Assembly: GCA_947475735.1 (NCBI GenBank)
Contig: CANJLQ010000003.1
Span: 186,001 to 250,000 of the forward strand
DNA length: 64,000 bases
Reading direction: 5' to 3'
Source: Caulobacteraceae bacterium
GTDB taxonomy: Bacteria > Pseudomonadota > Alphaproteobacteria > Caulobacterales > Caulobacteraceae
Of this stretch, positions 52,583-62,181 are shown piece after piece (positions within the stretch are counted from its first letter, which is position 1; every line of letters begins with the position of its first letter). The notes beneath the pieces are model-generated. The model was not told the origin of the DNA. It worked only from the letters and a program-made list of their open reading frames with translations, and did not search any database. The position numbers and the translations under genes are program-made.

Positions 52583-55500
52583 ATGAACCAATCAAGCTTC
52601 GCCGCGTTCCAACCGCTTCGACAAGCGCCGAGCCGCCACCGGGAAACGTCACTGCTGGACCAGGCCACAGACCGCACGCTTCCAACGGACCTTCTCGGCG
52701 GCGATGGCGAGATGTCCGGGCGGATTCGCGCCCACGACTGGGCCGCGACCCCGCTGGGCCCGATGGAGACCTGGCCCCAGAGCCTGAAGACCATCGTGGG
52801 CATGATGGTCGCGGCGCCCAATCCGATGGTCCTGCTGTGGGGCCACGAAGGCACCCTGATCTACAACGACGGCTATGCCCGTTTCGCCGGGCGGCGTCAC
52901 CCCGACCTGCTGGGCATGGGGGCCCGCGAGGGTTGGCCCGAGATCGCCGATTTCAACGACGGCAACATCCGCCGCGCCTTGGCCGGCGAGGCCTGGTCGC
53001 TGAACCGGCAGGAGCTCGCGCTCGACCGCCAGGGTGAACTGGAGCCCGCCTGGCTGGACCTGGATTACACGCCGGTGCCGGACGAGACGGGGCGACCCGC
53101 CGGCTTGATGGTTTTCGTCAACGAGGTCACCGACCTTGTTCTGGCGGAACGGCGTCAAGCCGCCGAACGGGGGCGTCAGGCCGCTCTGATCGCGCTGGAC
53201 GATGCGATCAGCCGCACGGACGATCCGCTGGACATGGCCGAGGCTGCGGCCGGCATTCTGGGCCGGACGCTGGAAGCCGATCGCGTGGGATACGGCGTCA
53301 TCAATCCGGATCAGGAGACGATCGAGGTGGTCCGCGACTGGCGCGCCGCCCCGGACATCGTGTCGGTCGTGGGCGTCCATCATTTCCGCGACTATGGCAT
53401 CTATGTGGAGGACATCCTCGTCGGGCGAGCGGTGACCATCGACGATGTCCGAACGGATCCGCGCACGCGCGACGATCCCCTCCCCCTTTTGAGCGTTGGC
53501 GTCGCCGCCCTGCTGGACGCCCCCTTGCAGGAGAGCGGGCGCTCGGTGGCGCAGATGCTGATCCATTCGGCCACGCCCCGGGTCTGGAGCGACGAGGACA
53601 TCGCGTTCGCGCGGGAGTTCGGGGAGCGCACCCGCGCCGCCATCGCCCGCCGCGAGGCCGAGCGCGACGCGGCGCGCCGTCGCGACGAGCTGCAGCGCCT
53701 GACCGACAGCCTGACCGTGCTGGTCAGCTTCGTCGATCGGGACTTCCGCTACCAGTTGAACAATCGCGGCTATGCCGACTGGTTCGGGCTTGAGGGGACG
53801 AGCCTGGTCGGCCGGTCCGTGGCGGAGGTTCTGGGCGACGCCGCCTTCCAAACGGCCCGCCCGCGTATGGAGCGGGCCCTGGCGGGCGAGACCCTGACGT
53901 TCGAGGACTACCTGCCCTATGTCGGGACGCGCGGCCGCCACGTCCGCGCCGACTACATCCCCCGCCGCGACGAGACCGGGGCGGTCGACGGTTTCTATGC
54001 GGTCGTCTCGGACATCTCCGGCCGCAAGGAGGCCGAACTGCGCCAGCAGGCCCTCGTCGAGATCGGCGACGCCATGCGCGATGTCGCCGATCCGGGCCGA
54101 CTGGCCGCCCGCGCGGCGGACGTGCTGGGCCGGTTCCTGAAGGCCGACCGCGTCGGATACGCCACCGTCGACACAACCGCCGAGACCATCCACGTCGAGC
54201 AGGACTGGGTGTCGGAGCGCGCGCGATCGATCGCGGGAACGCTGCGGCTGCGCGACTGGGGCGACTTCATCGACGACATGAAGACCGGCGCGGTCCTGCG
54301 TGTCGACGACGTGCGCGGCGACCCCCGGGCCGAGGGCGCGATCCAGAGCCTGGAGGACGCCGCCTGTCGCGCCTTCATCAACGTTCCGGTGCTGGAGGGC
54401 GGGGACCTGGTGGGCATGGTGTTCGTCAATCAGGCCGATGACCGGGCGTGGTCCGACCATGAGGTCGAGCTGGTCCGCCAGGTCGCGATCCGCATCCGCA
54501 CCGAGGTCGAGCGGGCCCGCGCGACCCAGGCGCTGAAGGCGCTGAACGCCACCCTGGAGGAGCGCGTCGCCGAACGCACCGCCGAGCTGATGCACGCCGA
54601 GGAGGCGCTGCGGCAATCGCAGAAGATGGAGGCGATCGGCCAGCTGACCGGCGGCATCGCCCATGACTTCAACAATCTGCTGGCGGGCATCTCGGGCAGT
54701 CTGGAGCTGATCGAAAAGCGCATGGCCGAGGGGCGGCTGGCGGGCATGGATCGCTACATCCAGGCCGCGCAGGGGGCGTCTCGCCGGGCCGCGACCCTGA
54801 CGCAGCGACTGCTGGCCTTCTCGCGCCGCCAGACGCTGGACCCAAAGCCGACCGACGTGAACCGGCTGGTGCTGGGCATGGAGGACCTGATCCGGCGCAG
54901 TGTCGGGCCGGACGTGCGGGTGACGCTCGATACCGATCCCGCCCTGTGGACCACGCGGATCGACCCGTCGCAGCTAGAGAACGCGCTGCTGAACCTTTGC
55001 ATCAACAGCCGGGACGCCATGGCGCCGGACGGGGGCGAGCTGACGGTCCGTACCTACAATGCCACCCTGGACGCGACCGAGGCCCGGTTCCGGGACCTGC
55101 CGCCGGGCGACTACGTCAAGCTGTCGGTGACCGACACCGGCTCGGGCATGGCGCCCGAGGTCGTGGCCAAGGCGTTCGATCCCTTCTTCACCACCAAGCC
55201 GATCGGCCAGGGGACGGGCCTGGGCCTGTCCATGATCCACGGTTTCATGCGCCAGTCAGGGGGGCAGGTGCGCATCGAGACCGAACCGGGACGAGGCACG
55301 ACCCTGACACTGGCCCTGCCCCGCTGGAGGGGCGCGGCCGACCCGGTCGATCCGCCCGAGCCGGCCACGACCGTCGAAGAGGCCGGTCAGGGCGAGACGG
55401 TGCTGGTGATCGATGACGAGGAGACGGTGCGGATGCTGGTCGTCGAAGTTCTGGAAGACGCCGGCTTTGTGGCGCTCCAGGCGGCGGACGGGCCGTCCGG

Positions 55501-55756
55501 CCTCGCCATTCTGAACTCCGACGCGCGCATCGACCTGCTGGTCTCCGACGTCGGCCTGCCCGGCGGCATGAACGGCCGCCAGATCGCGGACGCCGCGCGC
55601 GCCGCCCGCCCGGGGCTGAAGGTGCTGTTCATCACCGGCTATGCCGAGAACGCCGTCGTCGCCGGCGACACCCTGGCGCCCGGCATGGCGGTCATGACCA
55701 AGCCGTTCCAGGTCGGCACCCTGGGCGCCCGCATCCGCGAGATGATCGAGAGCTAG
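52583..55756 (+). CDS. Hybrid sensor histidine kinase (PAS/GAF, HisKA-type, receiver)
   Basis: 1057 residues from the ATG at 52583; no TM helix. PAS (about 60-190; PMVLLWGHEGTLIYNDGYAR), GAF (about 210-360; MAEAAAGILGRTLEADRVGY), a second PAS (375-480; LTVLVSFVDRDFRYQLNNRG), a second GAF (490-640; LAARAADVLGRFLKADRVGY). A coiled coil leads to GGIAHDFNNLLAGISGSLEL (His near 694), ATPase LLNLCINSRDAMAPDGGEL and GTGLGLSMIHGFMRQSGGQV, then receiver VLVIDDEETVRMLV with acceptor in LLVSDVGLPGGMNG. The two GAF units share GRxLEADRVGY, suggesting duplication. Signal unknown. Confidence 0.93.
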   Translation: MNQSSFAAFQPLRQAPSRHRETSLLDQATDRTLPTDLLGGDGEMSGRIRAHDWAATPLGPMETWPQSLKTIVGMMVAAPNPMVLLWGHEGTLIYNDGYARFAGRRHPDLLGMGAREGWPEIADFNDGNIRRALAGEAWSLNRQELALDRQGELEPAWLDLDYTPVPDETGRPAGLMVFVNEVTDLVLAERRQAAERGRQAALIALDDAISRTDDPLDMAEAAAGILGRTLEADRVGYGVINPDQETIEVVRDWRAAPDIVSVVGVHHFRDYGIYVEDILVGRAVTIDDVRTDPRTRDDPLPLLSVGVAALLDAPLQESGRSVAQMLIHSATPRVWSDEDIAFAREFGERTRAAIARREAERDAARRRDELQRLTDSLTVLVSFVDRDFRYQLNNRGYADWFGLEGTSLVGRSVAEVLGDAAFQTARPRMERALAGETLTFEDYLPYVGTRGRHVRADYIPRRDETGAVDGFYAVVSDISGRKEAELRQQALVEIGDAMRDVADPGRLAARAADVLGRFLKADRVGYATVDTTAETIHVEQDWVSERARSIAGTLRLRDWGDFIDDMKTGAVLRVDDVRGDPRAEGAIQSLEDAACRAFINVPVLEGGDLVGMVFVNQADDRAWSDHEVELVRQVAIRIRTEVERARATQALKALNATLEERVAERTAELMHAEEALRQSQKMEAIGQLTGGIAHDFNNLLAGISGSLELIEKRMAEGRLAGMDRYIQAAQGASRRAATLTQRLLAFSRRQTLDPKPTDVNRLVLGMEDLIRRSVGPDVRVTLDTDPALWTTRIDPSQLENALLNLCINSRDAMAPDGGELTVRTYNATLDATEARFRDLPPGDYVKLSVTDTGSGMAPEVVAKAFDPFFTTKPIGQGTGLGLSMIHGFMRQSGGQVRIETEPGRGTTLTLALPRWRGAADPVDPPEPATTVEEAGQGETVLVIDDEETVRMLVVEVLEDAGFVALQAADGPSGLAILNSDARIDLLVSDVGLPGGMNGRQIADAARAARPGLKVLFITGYAENAVVAGDTLAPGMAVMTKPFQVGTLGARIREMIES

Positions 55757-55829
55757 GGCGCGGGCGGAACCGCCAGGGCCGACAGACTGTTTCAGGGCCC
55801 GACCCCCTCAAGCTTTGCAGAGACCCGCC

Positions 55830-56579
55830 ATGACCCGTCGCCTCGCCGTCCTCGCCGCCACCGTCCTCGCCACCACGGGCATCTCGGCCTGCGCCTACAA
55901 CGACACCCTTGGGCGCAACCAGCTGATCATCGCCGACCAGGGCAGCTTGAACCAGCAGTCCGAGGCCGCCTGGCAGGAACTGCTGCGGACCCAGAACCCG
56001 GCGCGCAGCGGCGCCCAGGTCGATCGCATCCGCCGCGTGGGCGACCGCCTCGTCTCCGCCGCCGGCCTGTCGAACCGGGCCTGGGACTATGCCGTCTTCA
56101 ACAGCCCCAGCCCCAACGCCTTCGTCCTGCCGTCAGGCAAGATCGGGGTGACCACCAGCCTTCTGGCCCTGGTCCAGAACGACGACCAGCTGGCCACCGT
56201 CATCGGACACGAGATGGGCCACGTCGTCGCCCAGCACGCCGCCGAGCGCGCCTCCTCGACCGCCCTGACCAACCTGGGCCTGTCGGTGGCGCAGGGCGTG
56301 GCGGGATCGCGGGGTCAGCAGGTCGGGTCGTTCGGCGGGGTGGCGGCCCAGCTGGGCCTGCTGCTGCCCCACTCGCGCCGCGACGAGCTGGAGGCCGACC
56401 GCCTGGGCGTGGACTATCTGAACGCGGCGGGCTTTCGCCCCTCCCAGGCCGTCGCCCTGTGGCGGCTGATGGCCCAGCAGCGCCAGTCCGGCCAGCCCGA
56501 GTTCGCCTCCACCCACCCGTCGGACGCCACCCGCATCGCGGCGCTGGAGGCCTATATCGCCGAGCGTGGGTGGAGTTGA
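55830..56579 (+). CDS. M48-family metalloprotease, lipoprotein
   Basis: 249 residues from the ATG at 55830 (MTRRLAVLAATVL), with lipobox TTGISAC at residue 21. Zinc site HEMGH near residue 127 (ATVIGHEMGHVVAQHAAERA), third ligand Glu in RRDELEADRLGVDYLNAAGF. Predicted outer-membrane or periplasmic quality-control protease like LoiP/BepA. Upstream 73 bp after the kinase gene contain no other feature. Confidence 0.93.
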   Translation: MTRRLAVLAATVLATTGISACAYNDTLGRNQLIIADQGSLNQQSEAAWQELLRTQNPARSGAQVDRIRRVGDRLVSAAGLSNRAWDYAVFNSPSPNAFVLPSGKIGVTTSLLALVQNDDQLATVIGHEMGHVVAQHAAERASSTALTNLGLSVAQGVAGSRGQQVGSFGGVAAQLGLLLPHSRRDELEADRLGVDYLNAAGFRPSQAVALWRLMAQQRQSGQPEFASTHPSDATRIAALEAYIAERGWS

Positions 56580-56711
56580 CGCGGCCCGAAGGTCACACGG
56601 AGGAGCCTTCGACCGCCGCCGCTTGACCCGGATCGATGACTGTTTGTCGGCGTCGCAACCTGAAGGTATGTATCGGCTCACCGCTCCGTTTCGCAGCGCG
56701 GGAGTACCAAC

Positions 56712-59700
56712 ATGCGTATGGTCCGACGGCCGGTCGCGCTTCTGATCCTGGGCCTATGCCTGCTGTCGGGGCTGCCTTCGCGCGCATCGGCCTCTGACCA
56801 ACTGGCGCGAGGCCCCGTGCCGGCGTGGGTCGTCGCCGTCCCGGACCAGGCTCCCGCCGCGACCGCCACCGGCGAGAGCCTGCGAATCCTGCTGTACGAC
56901 GCCCAGGTCCAGACCGACGGCGAACAGACCTCGACCTATGTGCGGATACGCAGCATGGCGCTGTCGCCCCAGGCCCTGCCTCTGCTGGGTCAGGTCGCGG
57001 TGGTCTGGAGCCCTGCCAGCGACGAAGTCACGGTCCACCATGTCCAGATCATCAGGGACGGCGTCACGATCGACGTCCTGGCCGATCAATCGTTCGAAAC
57101 CCTGCGTCGAGAGCAGAACCTGGATCAGGCCATCCTGGACGGCCGGATCACTGCAGTCCTTCAGCCCAGCGGGTTGCGCGTGGGTGACATTCTGGACGTC
57201 GCTTACACCGCGACGTCACGCGACCCGGTGGTGGGTGGCCATTTCGAGCAGGGCCTGGATTTCAACGCCCTGGCGGCGATCGAACGCTTTCGCTATCGCG
57301 CCGCATGGCCCGCCGCCCTGCCGGTCCAACTGCGGGCCAGCGGGGACTGGACCCCGCTGCGGCCGCGGCGGGTCGGGGGCCAGTCGGTGCTGGAACTCGA
57401 CTTCGCCAGCCTGGAGCCCGTCACGATCCCCGAAGACGTTCCGGGCCGCTTCCGGGACGTGCGTGCGGTGGAACTCAGCGAGTCTCAGGATTGGTCCGAC
57501 ATCGCCGTGATGTTGAGGCCCCTCTATGATCGCGCGCGGCTGATCCCGGCGGATTCGCCCCTGAACGCCGAGATCGAACGGATACGCGCGCTTTCCGAGG
57601 ACCCGGCGGAGCGCGCCGCTGCCGCCCTGAGGCTGGTGCAGGACCAGGTGCGCTATGTCGCTCTGGTGATGGGGGTGGGTGCCCTGACCCCGGCCACGGC
57701 CGACGAAACGTGGACGCGGCGGTTCGGAGACTGCAAGGCCAAGACCGCCCTGCTGCTGGCGCTTCTGGACGGACTGGGGATTCAGGCCGACCCTGCTGCC
57801 GTCAGCATCGCCAACGGGGATGGGCTGTCCGAGCGCCTGCCCCGGGTCGGCGCGTTCGATCACGTGCTGGTTCGCGCGGTCATCGGCGACAGGACCTACT
57901 GGCTCGACGGGACCCGCAGCGGCGACAGGGCCCTGGCCGACATCGCGGTGCCGTCGTTCGCCTGGGCCCTGCCGCTGACCGGCGCGGACGCCGACCTGGA
58001 GCGACTGACGCTTCAACCCCTGACAGCGCCGGACACTGACGTCGTCGTCGTGATCGACGCCTCGGCCGGCCTCTACACGCCGGCGACGATCTCGGCATCG
58101 ATGATCCTGCGAGGCGACAACGCTGTGTTCATGAGCTCAGGACTGTCTCTCCTCAGCGCGGCACAGAAGGACGAAGTGCTGCGCGCGATCTGGCAGGAGA
58201 AACTCCCGGACACCACAATCACCGAAGTCGGCTCCGCCTATGATGTCGACCGCAACGTCGTCACCCTGACGATGGCGGGAACCACGCCCCAGACCTGGCG
58301 GGAGGAGGGGACGCTCCTGCCCGGGTCCACCCTGACCCGGCTGGCGACCGAAGAACGGGACGAGGGACCATTCCGCGACGCGCCCTATGCGATCATCCAC
58401 CCGACCTTCGCGCGACAGCACACGACCGTCCGGCTGCCCGGCGGGGGCGAGGGATTTCGCGTCACCGGCGGGGCGATCGACCGTATCGAGCTTGGCCATC
58501 ACGCCTTCAGGGCGGCGCGGCTCGAGGCGGATACGATCACGATCGAGACCAGCCTGCGCAGCCTGGTGTCCGAGATCACGGCCGCCGAGGCCGCCGAGGC
58601 CCGCACCGCCCAGGCCGCGCGCCGCAGTGACCCACCGCGAGCGTTCCGACCCGCCGACTACGTCGTCACCGACGCCGACCGTGCCAGCCTGGCCGCCGAC
58701 ACGCCGACCACGGCGGCCGGCTGGCTGGACCGCGGACTGGCCCTGTATCAGGCCGGCGATCTCGCAGGTTACCTCCAGGCCAATGAGGAGGCGGTGAGGC
58801 TGGCGCCGGAGCGCAGCTTGACCTGGGCGAACCGCGGCATCGCCCGGTTCTGGAACGGCGACCGCGAGGGCGCGATCGCGGATCTGGAGAAGGCCGTCGA
58901 CATCGATCCGTCCGAACGGATCGCCATGAACGGCAACGCCCTGATCGCCGCGAGCGAGGGGCGTCATCAGGATGCGGTCATCGAACTGTCCCGCGCCCTG
59001 CGCCAGGCCCCGAATGACGACTTCGCCCTGGCGAGACGCGCCCAGGCCTATGTCGCGCTTGGCGAATTCGACCGAGCCCTGCGTGACACGGACACCCGCA
59101 TCGCCGCGAACCCCGATGACCTCTCGCTGAAGATCCTTCGCGTCCTCTTTCTCGAACGCGCCGGACGGACCGAGCAGGTCGACAGCGATATCCAGGCCCT
59201 GATCGCGCAACACCCGGGCGATCCCCTGGTCCCCTTGAACCAGGCCACCATCCTGCTGGAGCGGGGTCAGGCCCAGGCCACGATCGATACCCTGAATGCG
59301 ATCGACGCGGGAACGGCCGATGAGTACATCGCATCGGCACAGCTGTTGCTCCGTGGCCGGGCGTCGATCGCGCTCGGCCTGCTTGAAGACGCCCAGCGAG
59401 ATTTCGATGCCGTCCGCGCCGCGGAGCCCGGGAACGCAAGCACCCTGAATGGACTCTGCTGGGCCGCCGCCGTCGCCGGGGTGATGCTGGACCAGGCGCT
59501 CAGGGACTGCGATGCCGCCCTGGCGCTCGCGCCGAACTCCGCCCCCATCTTGGACAGCCGCGCCCGCGTGCTGTTGCAGCAGGGGGATATCGCGGGCGCT
59601 CTGGCCGGCTACGAGGCGGCACTGGCGATCAACCCGTCCCTTGCCGCTTCGCTGTACGGTCGAGGTCTCGCCCGGATCGCGCTAGGGCAGGTCACCGAGG

Positions 59701-59801
59701 GGGAGGCCGACAAGACAGCAGCCCTCGAGATTTCGCCTGCGGTGGTCGAGAGTTTCGAGACGTTTCGTCCCAGCGCGCCCGCGACACCCTCAGCGCCCTG
59801 A
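56712..59801 (+). CDS. DUF3857/transglutaminase-like protein with TPR repeats
   Basis: 1029 residues, exported (signal residues 1-28, ending ASA). N-terminal DUF3857 domain (70-220; TSTYVRIRSMALSPQALPLL, VAVVWSPASDEVTVHHVQII). The transglutaminase-like fold has RRFGDCKAKTALLLALLDGL (Cys near residue 341), FDHVLVRAVIGDRTYWLDGT (His and Asp). A DUF3858-like beta domain follows. From about 670 on come eight or so TPRs (RSLTWANRGIARFWNGDREG, DDFALARRAQAYVALGEFDR, NSAPILDSRARVLLQQGDIA). Function in the envelope is unknown; a signalling or protein-modifying role is possible. Confidence 0.88.
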   Translation: MRMVRRPVALLILGLCLLSGLPSRASASDQLARGPVPAWVVAVPDQAPAATATGESLRILLYDAQVQTDGEQTSTYVRIRSMALSPQALPLLGQVAVVWSPASDEVTVHHVQIIRDGVTIDVLADQSFETLRREQNLDQAILDGRITAVLQPSGLRVGDILDVAYTATSRDPVVGGHFEQGLDFNALAAIERFRYRAAWPAALPVQLRASGDWTPLRPRRVGGQSVLELDFASLEPVTIPEDVPGRFRDVRAVELSESQDWSDIAVMLRPLYDRARLIPADSPLNAEIERIRALSEDPAERAAAALRLVQDQVRYVALVMGVGALTPATADETWTRRFGDCKAKTALLLALLDGLGIQADPAAVSIANGDGLSERLPRVGAFDHVLVRAVIGDRTYWLDGTRSGDRALADIAVPSFAWALPLTGADADLERLTLQPLTAPDTDVVVVIDASAGLYTPATISASMILRGDNAVFMSSGLSLLSAAQKDEVLRAIWQEKLPDTTITEVGSAYDVDRNVVTLTMAGTTPQTWREEGTLLPGSTLTRLATEERDEGPFRDAPYAIIHPTFARQHTTVRLPGGGEGFRVTGGAIDRIELGHHAFRAARLEADTITIETSLRSLVSEITAAEAAEARTAQAARRSDPPRAFRPADYVVTDADRASLAADTPTTAAGWLDRGLALYQAGDLAGYLQANEEAVRLAPERSLTWANRGIARFWNGDREGAIADLEKAVDIDPSERIAMNGNALIAASEGRHQDAVIELSRALRQAPNDDFALARRAQAYVALGEFDRALRDTDTRIAANPDDLSLKILRVLFLERAGRTEQVDSDIQALIAQHPGDPLVPLNQATILLERGQAQATIDTLNAIDAGTADEYIASAQLLLRGRASIALGLLEDAQRDFDAVRAAEPGNASTLNGLCWAAAVAGVMLDQALRDCDAALALAPNSAPILDSRARVLLQQGDIAGALAGYEAALAINPSLAASLYGRGLARIALGQVTEGEADKTAALEISPAVVESFETFRPSAPATPSAP

Positions 59802-59841
59802 GGCCGGCTCCCTTTCGCGGACCGCACGGCCTTCATTCCGC

Positions 59842-59869
59842 GTTAACCACGTCAGCGCATCTCGTTAAC
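59842..59869. promoter_or_regulatory. Paired GTTAAC sites before fliI
   Basis: Two GTTAAC hexamers, at 59842-59847 and 59864-59869, 22 bp apart centre to centre (two helical turns), ending 2 bp before the fliI ATG. CtrA-controlled flagellar promoters of Caulobacter carry TTAAC half-sites, so this may be a CtrA-type site, though the spacing is not TTAA-N7-TTAA. Confidence 0.35.
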
Positions 59870-59871
59870 GG

Positions 59872-61212
59872 ATGCAAAACCTCATCGCCGCCGTTCAAGC
59901 CGTCGATCCGCTGGTCGTGACCGGCAAGGTCGCGGGCGTGTCCGGCCTGCTGATCGAGGCGCGCGGCGGGCTGTCGCGGCTGGCGGTCGGGGCGCGGGCC
60001 GAGATCGGGCGGCGGGGCACGGTGCCCCTGCCCGCCGAGGTCGTGGGCTTTCGTGATTCCAAGGCCCTCTTGATGCCGTTCGGCCCGGTCGAGGGCGTGG
60101 CGCCCGGCGCCGACATCCACATCGTCGGCGAACAGGCCAGCGTGAGACCGACGACCGCCTGGCTGGGCCGCATCGTCAACGCGTTCGGAGAACCCATCGA
60201 CGGCAAGGGCCCCCTGCCGGTCGGGCCCGCCCCCTACCCCTTGCGCGCCTCGCCGCCCGCCGCCCACTCCCGGGGCCGGGTGGGCGAGCGGCTGGACCTG
60301 GGTGTCCGGTCGATGGACGTCTTCACCACCACCTGCCGGGGCCAGCGCCTGGGCATCTTCGCCGGATCGGGCGTGGGCAAGTCGGTACTGCTGTCCATGC
60401 TGGCCAAACAGGCGACCTGCGACGTGGTTGTGGTCGGCCTGATCGGCGAACGGGGCCGCGAGGTGCGCGAGTTCATCGAGGAGACCCTGGGTGAGGAGGG
60501 TCTGCGCCGCGCCGTCGTCGTGGTCGCCACCTCCGACGAACCGGCCCTGAAGCGGCGCCAGTCGGCCTATATGACCCTGGCGATCGCCGAATACTTCCGG
60601 GATCAGGACCTGGAGGTCCTGTGCCTGATGGACAGCGTCACCCGCTTCGCCATGGCGCAGAGGGAGATCGGCCTGGCCGCCGGGGAGCCGCCGACCACCA
60701 AGGGCTATACCCCCACCGTCTTCTCCGAGCTGCCCAAGCTGCTGGAACGCGCCGGGCCCGGACCGATCCGGCCGGACGGCACCACCGCCGGGCCGATCAC
60801 GGCCATGTTCACCGTTCTGGTCGACGGCGGCGATCACGACGAGCCGATCGCCGACGCCGTGCGCGGTATTCTGGACGGTCACATCGTGATGGATCGCAAG
60901 ATCGCCGAGCGCGGGCGCTTTCCCGCTATCGACGTCCTGAAATCCGTTAGCCGGACCCTGCCCGGCTGCCAGACCGTGCCCGAGCGCGAGCTGAACCGTC
61001 GCGCCCGACAGTGCCTGTCGGCCTATGCCTCGATGGAGGAGCTGATCAAGATCGGGGCCTACCGCACCGGCGCCGATCCCATCACCGACCGCGCCATCGC
61101 CCTCAATCCGGCGCTGGAAGCCTTCCTGGGCCAGGACAAGGACGACGTCACCCGCATGGCCGACGCCTTCAACAGGTTGGAAAGCATTCTGAACCAAGGT
61201 CAGCTGCAGTGA
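59872..61212 (+). CDS. fliI: Flagellum-specific ATP synthase FliI
   Basis: 446 residues. Hexameric ATPase of the flagellar type III export apparatus. Walker [21 protein letters not shown] near residue 162; [40 protein letters not shown], then the Walker B strand [20 protein letters not shown] with [21 protein letters not shown]-terminal domain [19 protein letters not shown] is FliI-like rather than AtpD. fliJ follows 28 bp later, as in Caulobacter. Confidence 0.95.
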   Translation: MQNLIAAVQAVDPLVVTGKVAGVSGLLIEARGGLSRLAVGARAEIGRRGTVPLPAEVVGFRDSKALLMPFGPVEGVAPGADIHIVGEQASVRPTTAWLGRIVNAFGEPIDGKGPLPVGPAPYPLRASPPAAHSRGRVGERLDLGVRSMDVFTTTCRGQRLGIFAGSGVGKSVLLSMLAKQATCDVVVVGLIGERGREVREFIEETLGEEGLRRAVVVVATSDEPALKRRQSAYMTLAIAEYFRDQDLEVLCLMDSVTRFAMAQREIGLAAGEPPTTKGYTPTVFSELPKLLERAGPGPIRPDGTTAGPITAMFTVLVDGGDHDEPIADAVRGILDGHIVMDRKIAERGRFPAIDVLKSVSRTLPGCQTVPERELNRRARQCLSAYASMEELIKIGAYRTGADPITDRAIALNPALEAFLGQDKDDVTRMADAFNRLESILNQGQLQ

Positions 61213-61240
61213 TTGTAGAATTGGCGACCGGAGATTTCGC

Positions 61241-61651
61241 ATGACCGCCTGGGCCCATTCCCTGATCCGCATCTCCAACTACGAGGTCGAGACGCTGCAG
61301 AAGCGCCTGGCCGAGATCACCTCCAAGAAGGCGTCGGCCGAGATGCGGCTGGCGGTGCTGGACGCCGAGGTCGAGATCGAGAACGAACGGGCCCGCGCCG
61401 ATGCCGAGGCCGGTCTGTTGCTCCAGGCCTATCTGGCCGGCTGGAAGGCGCGCAAAGGCATGGCCGAGGCCGATCTGGTCACGCTGGACGCCGAGGAGGA
61501 AGGGGCCCGCGACGCCCTGACCGACGCCTATTCCGAGCTGAAGAAGTTCGAGCACGTCGCCGAGACCACCCGCCTGAACGCCCTCATCGCCGCCGGTCGG
61601 CGCGAAACGGCGGCGTTCGACGAGATGGGGCTGAGGCGGCGGACGGCCTGA
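61241..61651 (+). CDS. fliJ: Flagellar export chaperone FliJ
   Basis: 136 residues, nearly all coiled coil. SLIRISNYEVETLQKRLAEI and TSKKASAEMRLAVLDAEVEI run into AYLAGWKARKGMAEADLVTL. FliJ binds FliI and helps engage the export gate. Identification rests on position after fliI, size and coiled-coil pattern. A palindromic element begins 3 bp after the stop. Confidence 0.88.
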   Translation: MTAWAHSLIRISNYEVETLQKRLAEITSKKASAEMRLAVLDAEVEIENERARADAEAGLLLQAYLAGWKARKGMAEADLVTLDAEEEGARDALTDAYSELKKFEHVAETTRLNALIAAGRRETAAFDEMGLRRRTA

Positions 61652-61653
61652 TT

Positions 61654-62178
61654 TCTCCCTCCCCTTTATGGGGAGGGACAGACCGCGAAGCGGTCAGGGT
61701 GGGGTTCGTGACCGCGAATTCAGGCCCACCCTGGCTTCGCTTCGCCTTCCCTACCCATGAAGGGGAGGGAGATGTCGGGGTCGAGATGAAGGACGAGACG
61801 GTCCGAGCCAGAGCGATGAGAAAGGCGCTGACACCGCCCGAGGCCCGGATGTGGACCTTCCTGAAGACACTTCGCGCCGACGGCTTTCACTTTCGCCGAC
61901 AGGCACCGTTCAGAGGCTATTTCCTGGACTTTGTCTGCCACGACAGGCGGCTGGTCATCGAGGTCGACGGCGCGAGCCATGAGCATCGCGAAAGTCAGGA
62001 TCGAACGCGCGACGGCGTCCTGGCTCGAGAAGGATACCGGACGATGCGCTTCCTGAATGCCGACATCCGCGACAGCTTTGACGGCGTGGCGGCCACGATA
62101 AGGGCTGCGCTCGCGGCACACTCCCCCACCCGGGCTCCGCTGCGCTCCGCCGTCCCTCCCCATAAAGGGGAGGGAGAG
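61654..62178. mobile_element. DUF559 gene flanked by palindromic halves (element 2)
   Basis: Outer arms 61654-61679 and 62152-62177 are 26/26 identical when inverted, each containing CCCTCCCC-TTTAT-GGGGAGGG. Beyond this each outer half carries a second hairpin (GACCGCGAAGCGGTC left, GGCTCCGCTGCGCTCC-type right) and a G-rich edge. A third, inverted half lies at 61720-61771, so 61654-61771 looks like a complete empty element to which the ORF and a further half were added. Confidence 0.65.
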
Positions 62179-62181
62179 TAA
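61786..62181 (+). CDS. DUF559 protein (Vsr-like nuclease fold), inside element 2
   Basis: 131 residues from the ATG at 61786 (MKDETVRARAMRKALTPPEA). Family pattern MRKALTPPEARMWTFLKTLR, FHFRRQAPFRGYFLDFVCHD, RRLVIEVDGASHEHRESQDR and REGYRTMRFLNADI; the Asp in FLDFVC and Glu/Asp in IEVDGASHE are the likely metal ligands. The last 20 residues (SPTRAPLRSAVPPHKGEGE) are read from the right repeat half. About 45% like the copy at 44700 by eye. Stop overlaps the xylanase ATG (TAATG). Confidence 0.9.
   Translation: MKDETVRARAMRKALTPPEARMWTFLKTLRADGFHFRRQAPFRGYFLDFVCHDRRLVIEVDGASHEHRESQDRTRDGVLAREGYRTMRFLNADIRDSFDGVAATIRAALAAHSPTRAPLRSAVPPHKGEGE

Noticed and set aside
52649..54664. 671-codon minus-strand frame opposite the second hybrid kinase
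   Set aside because: Antisense to PAS/GAF/HisKA domains; no start context and no motif.
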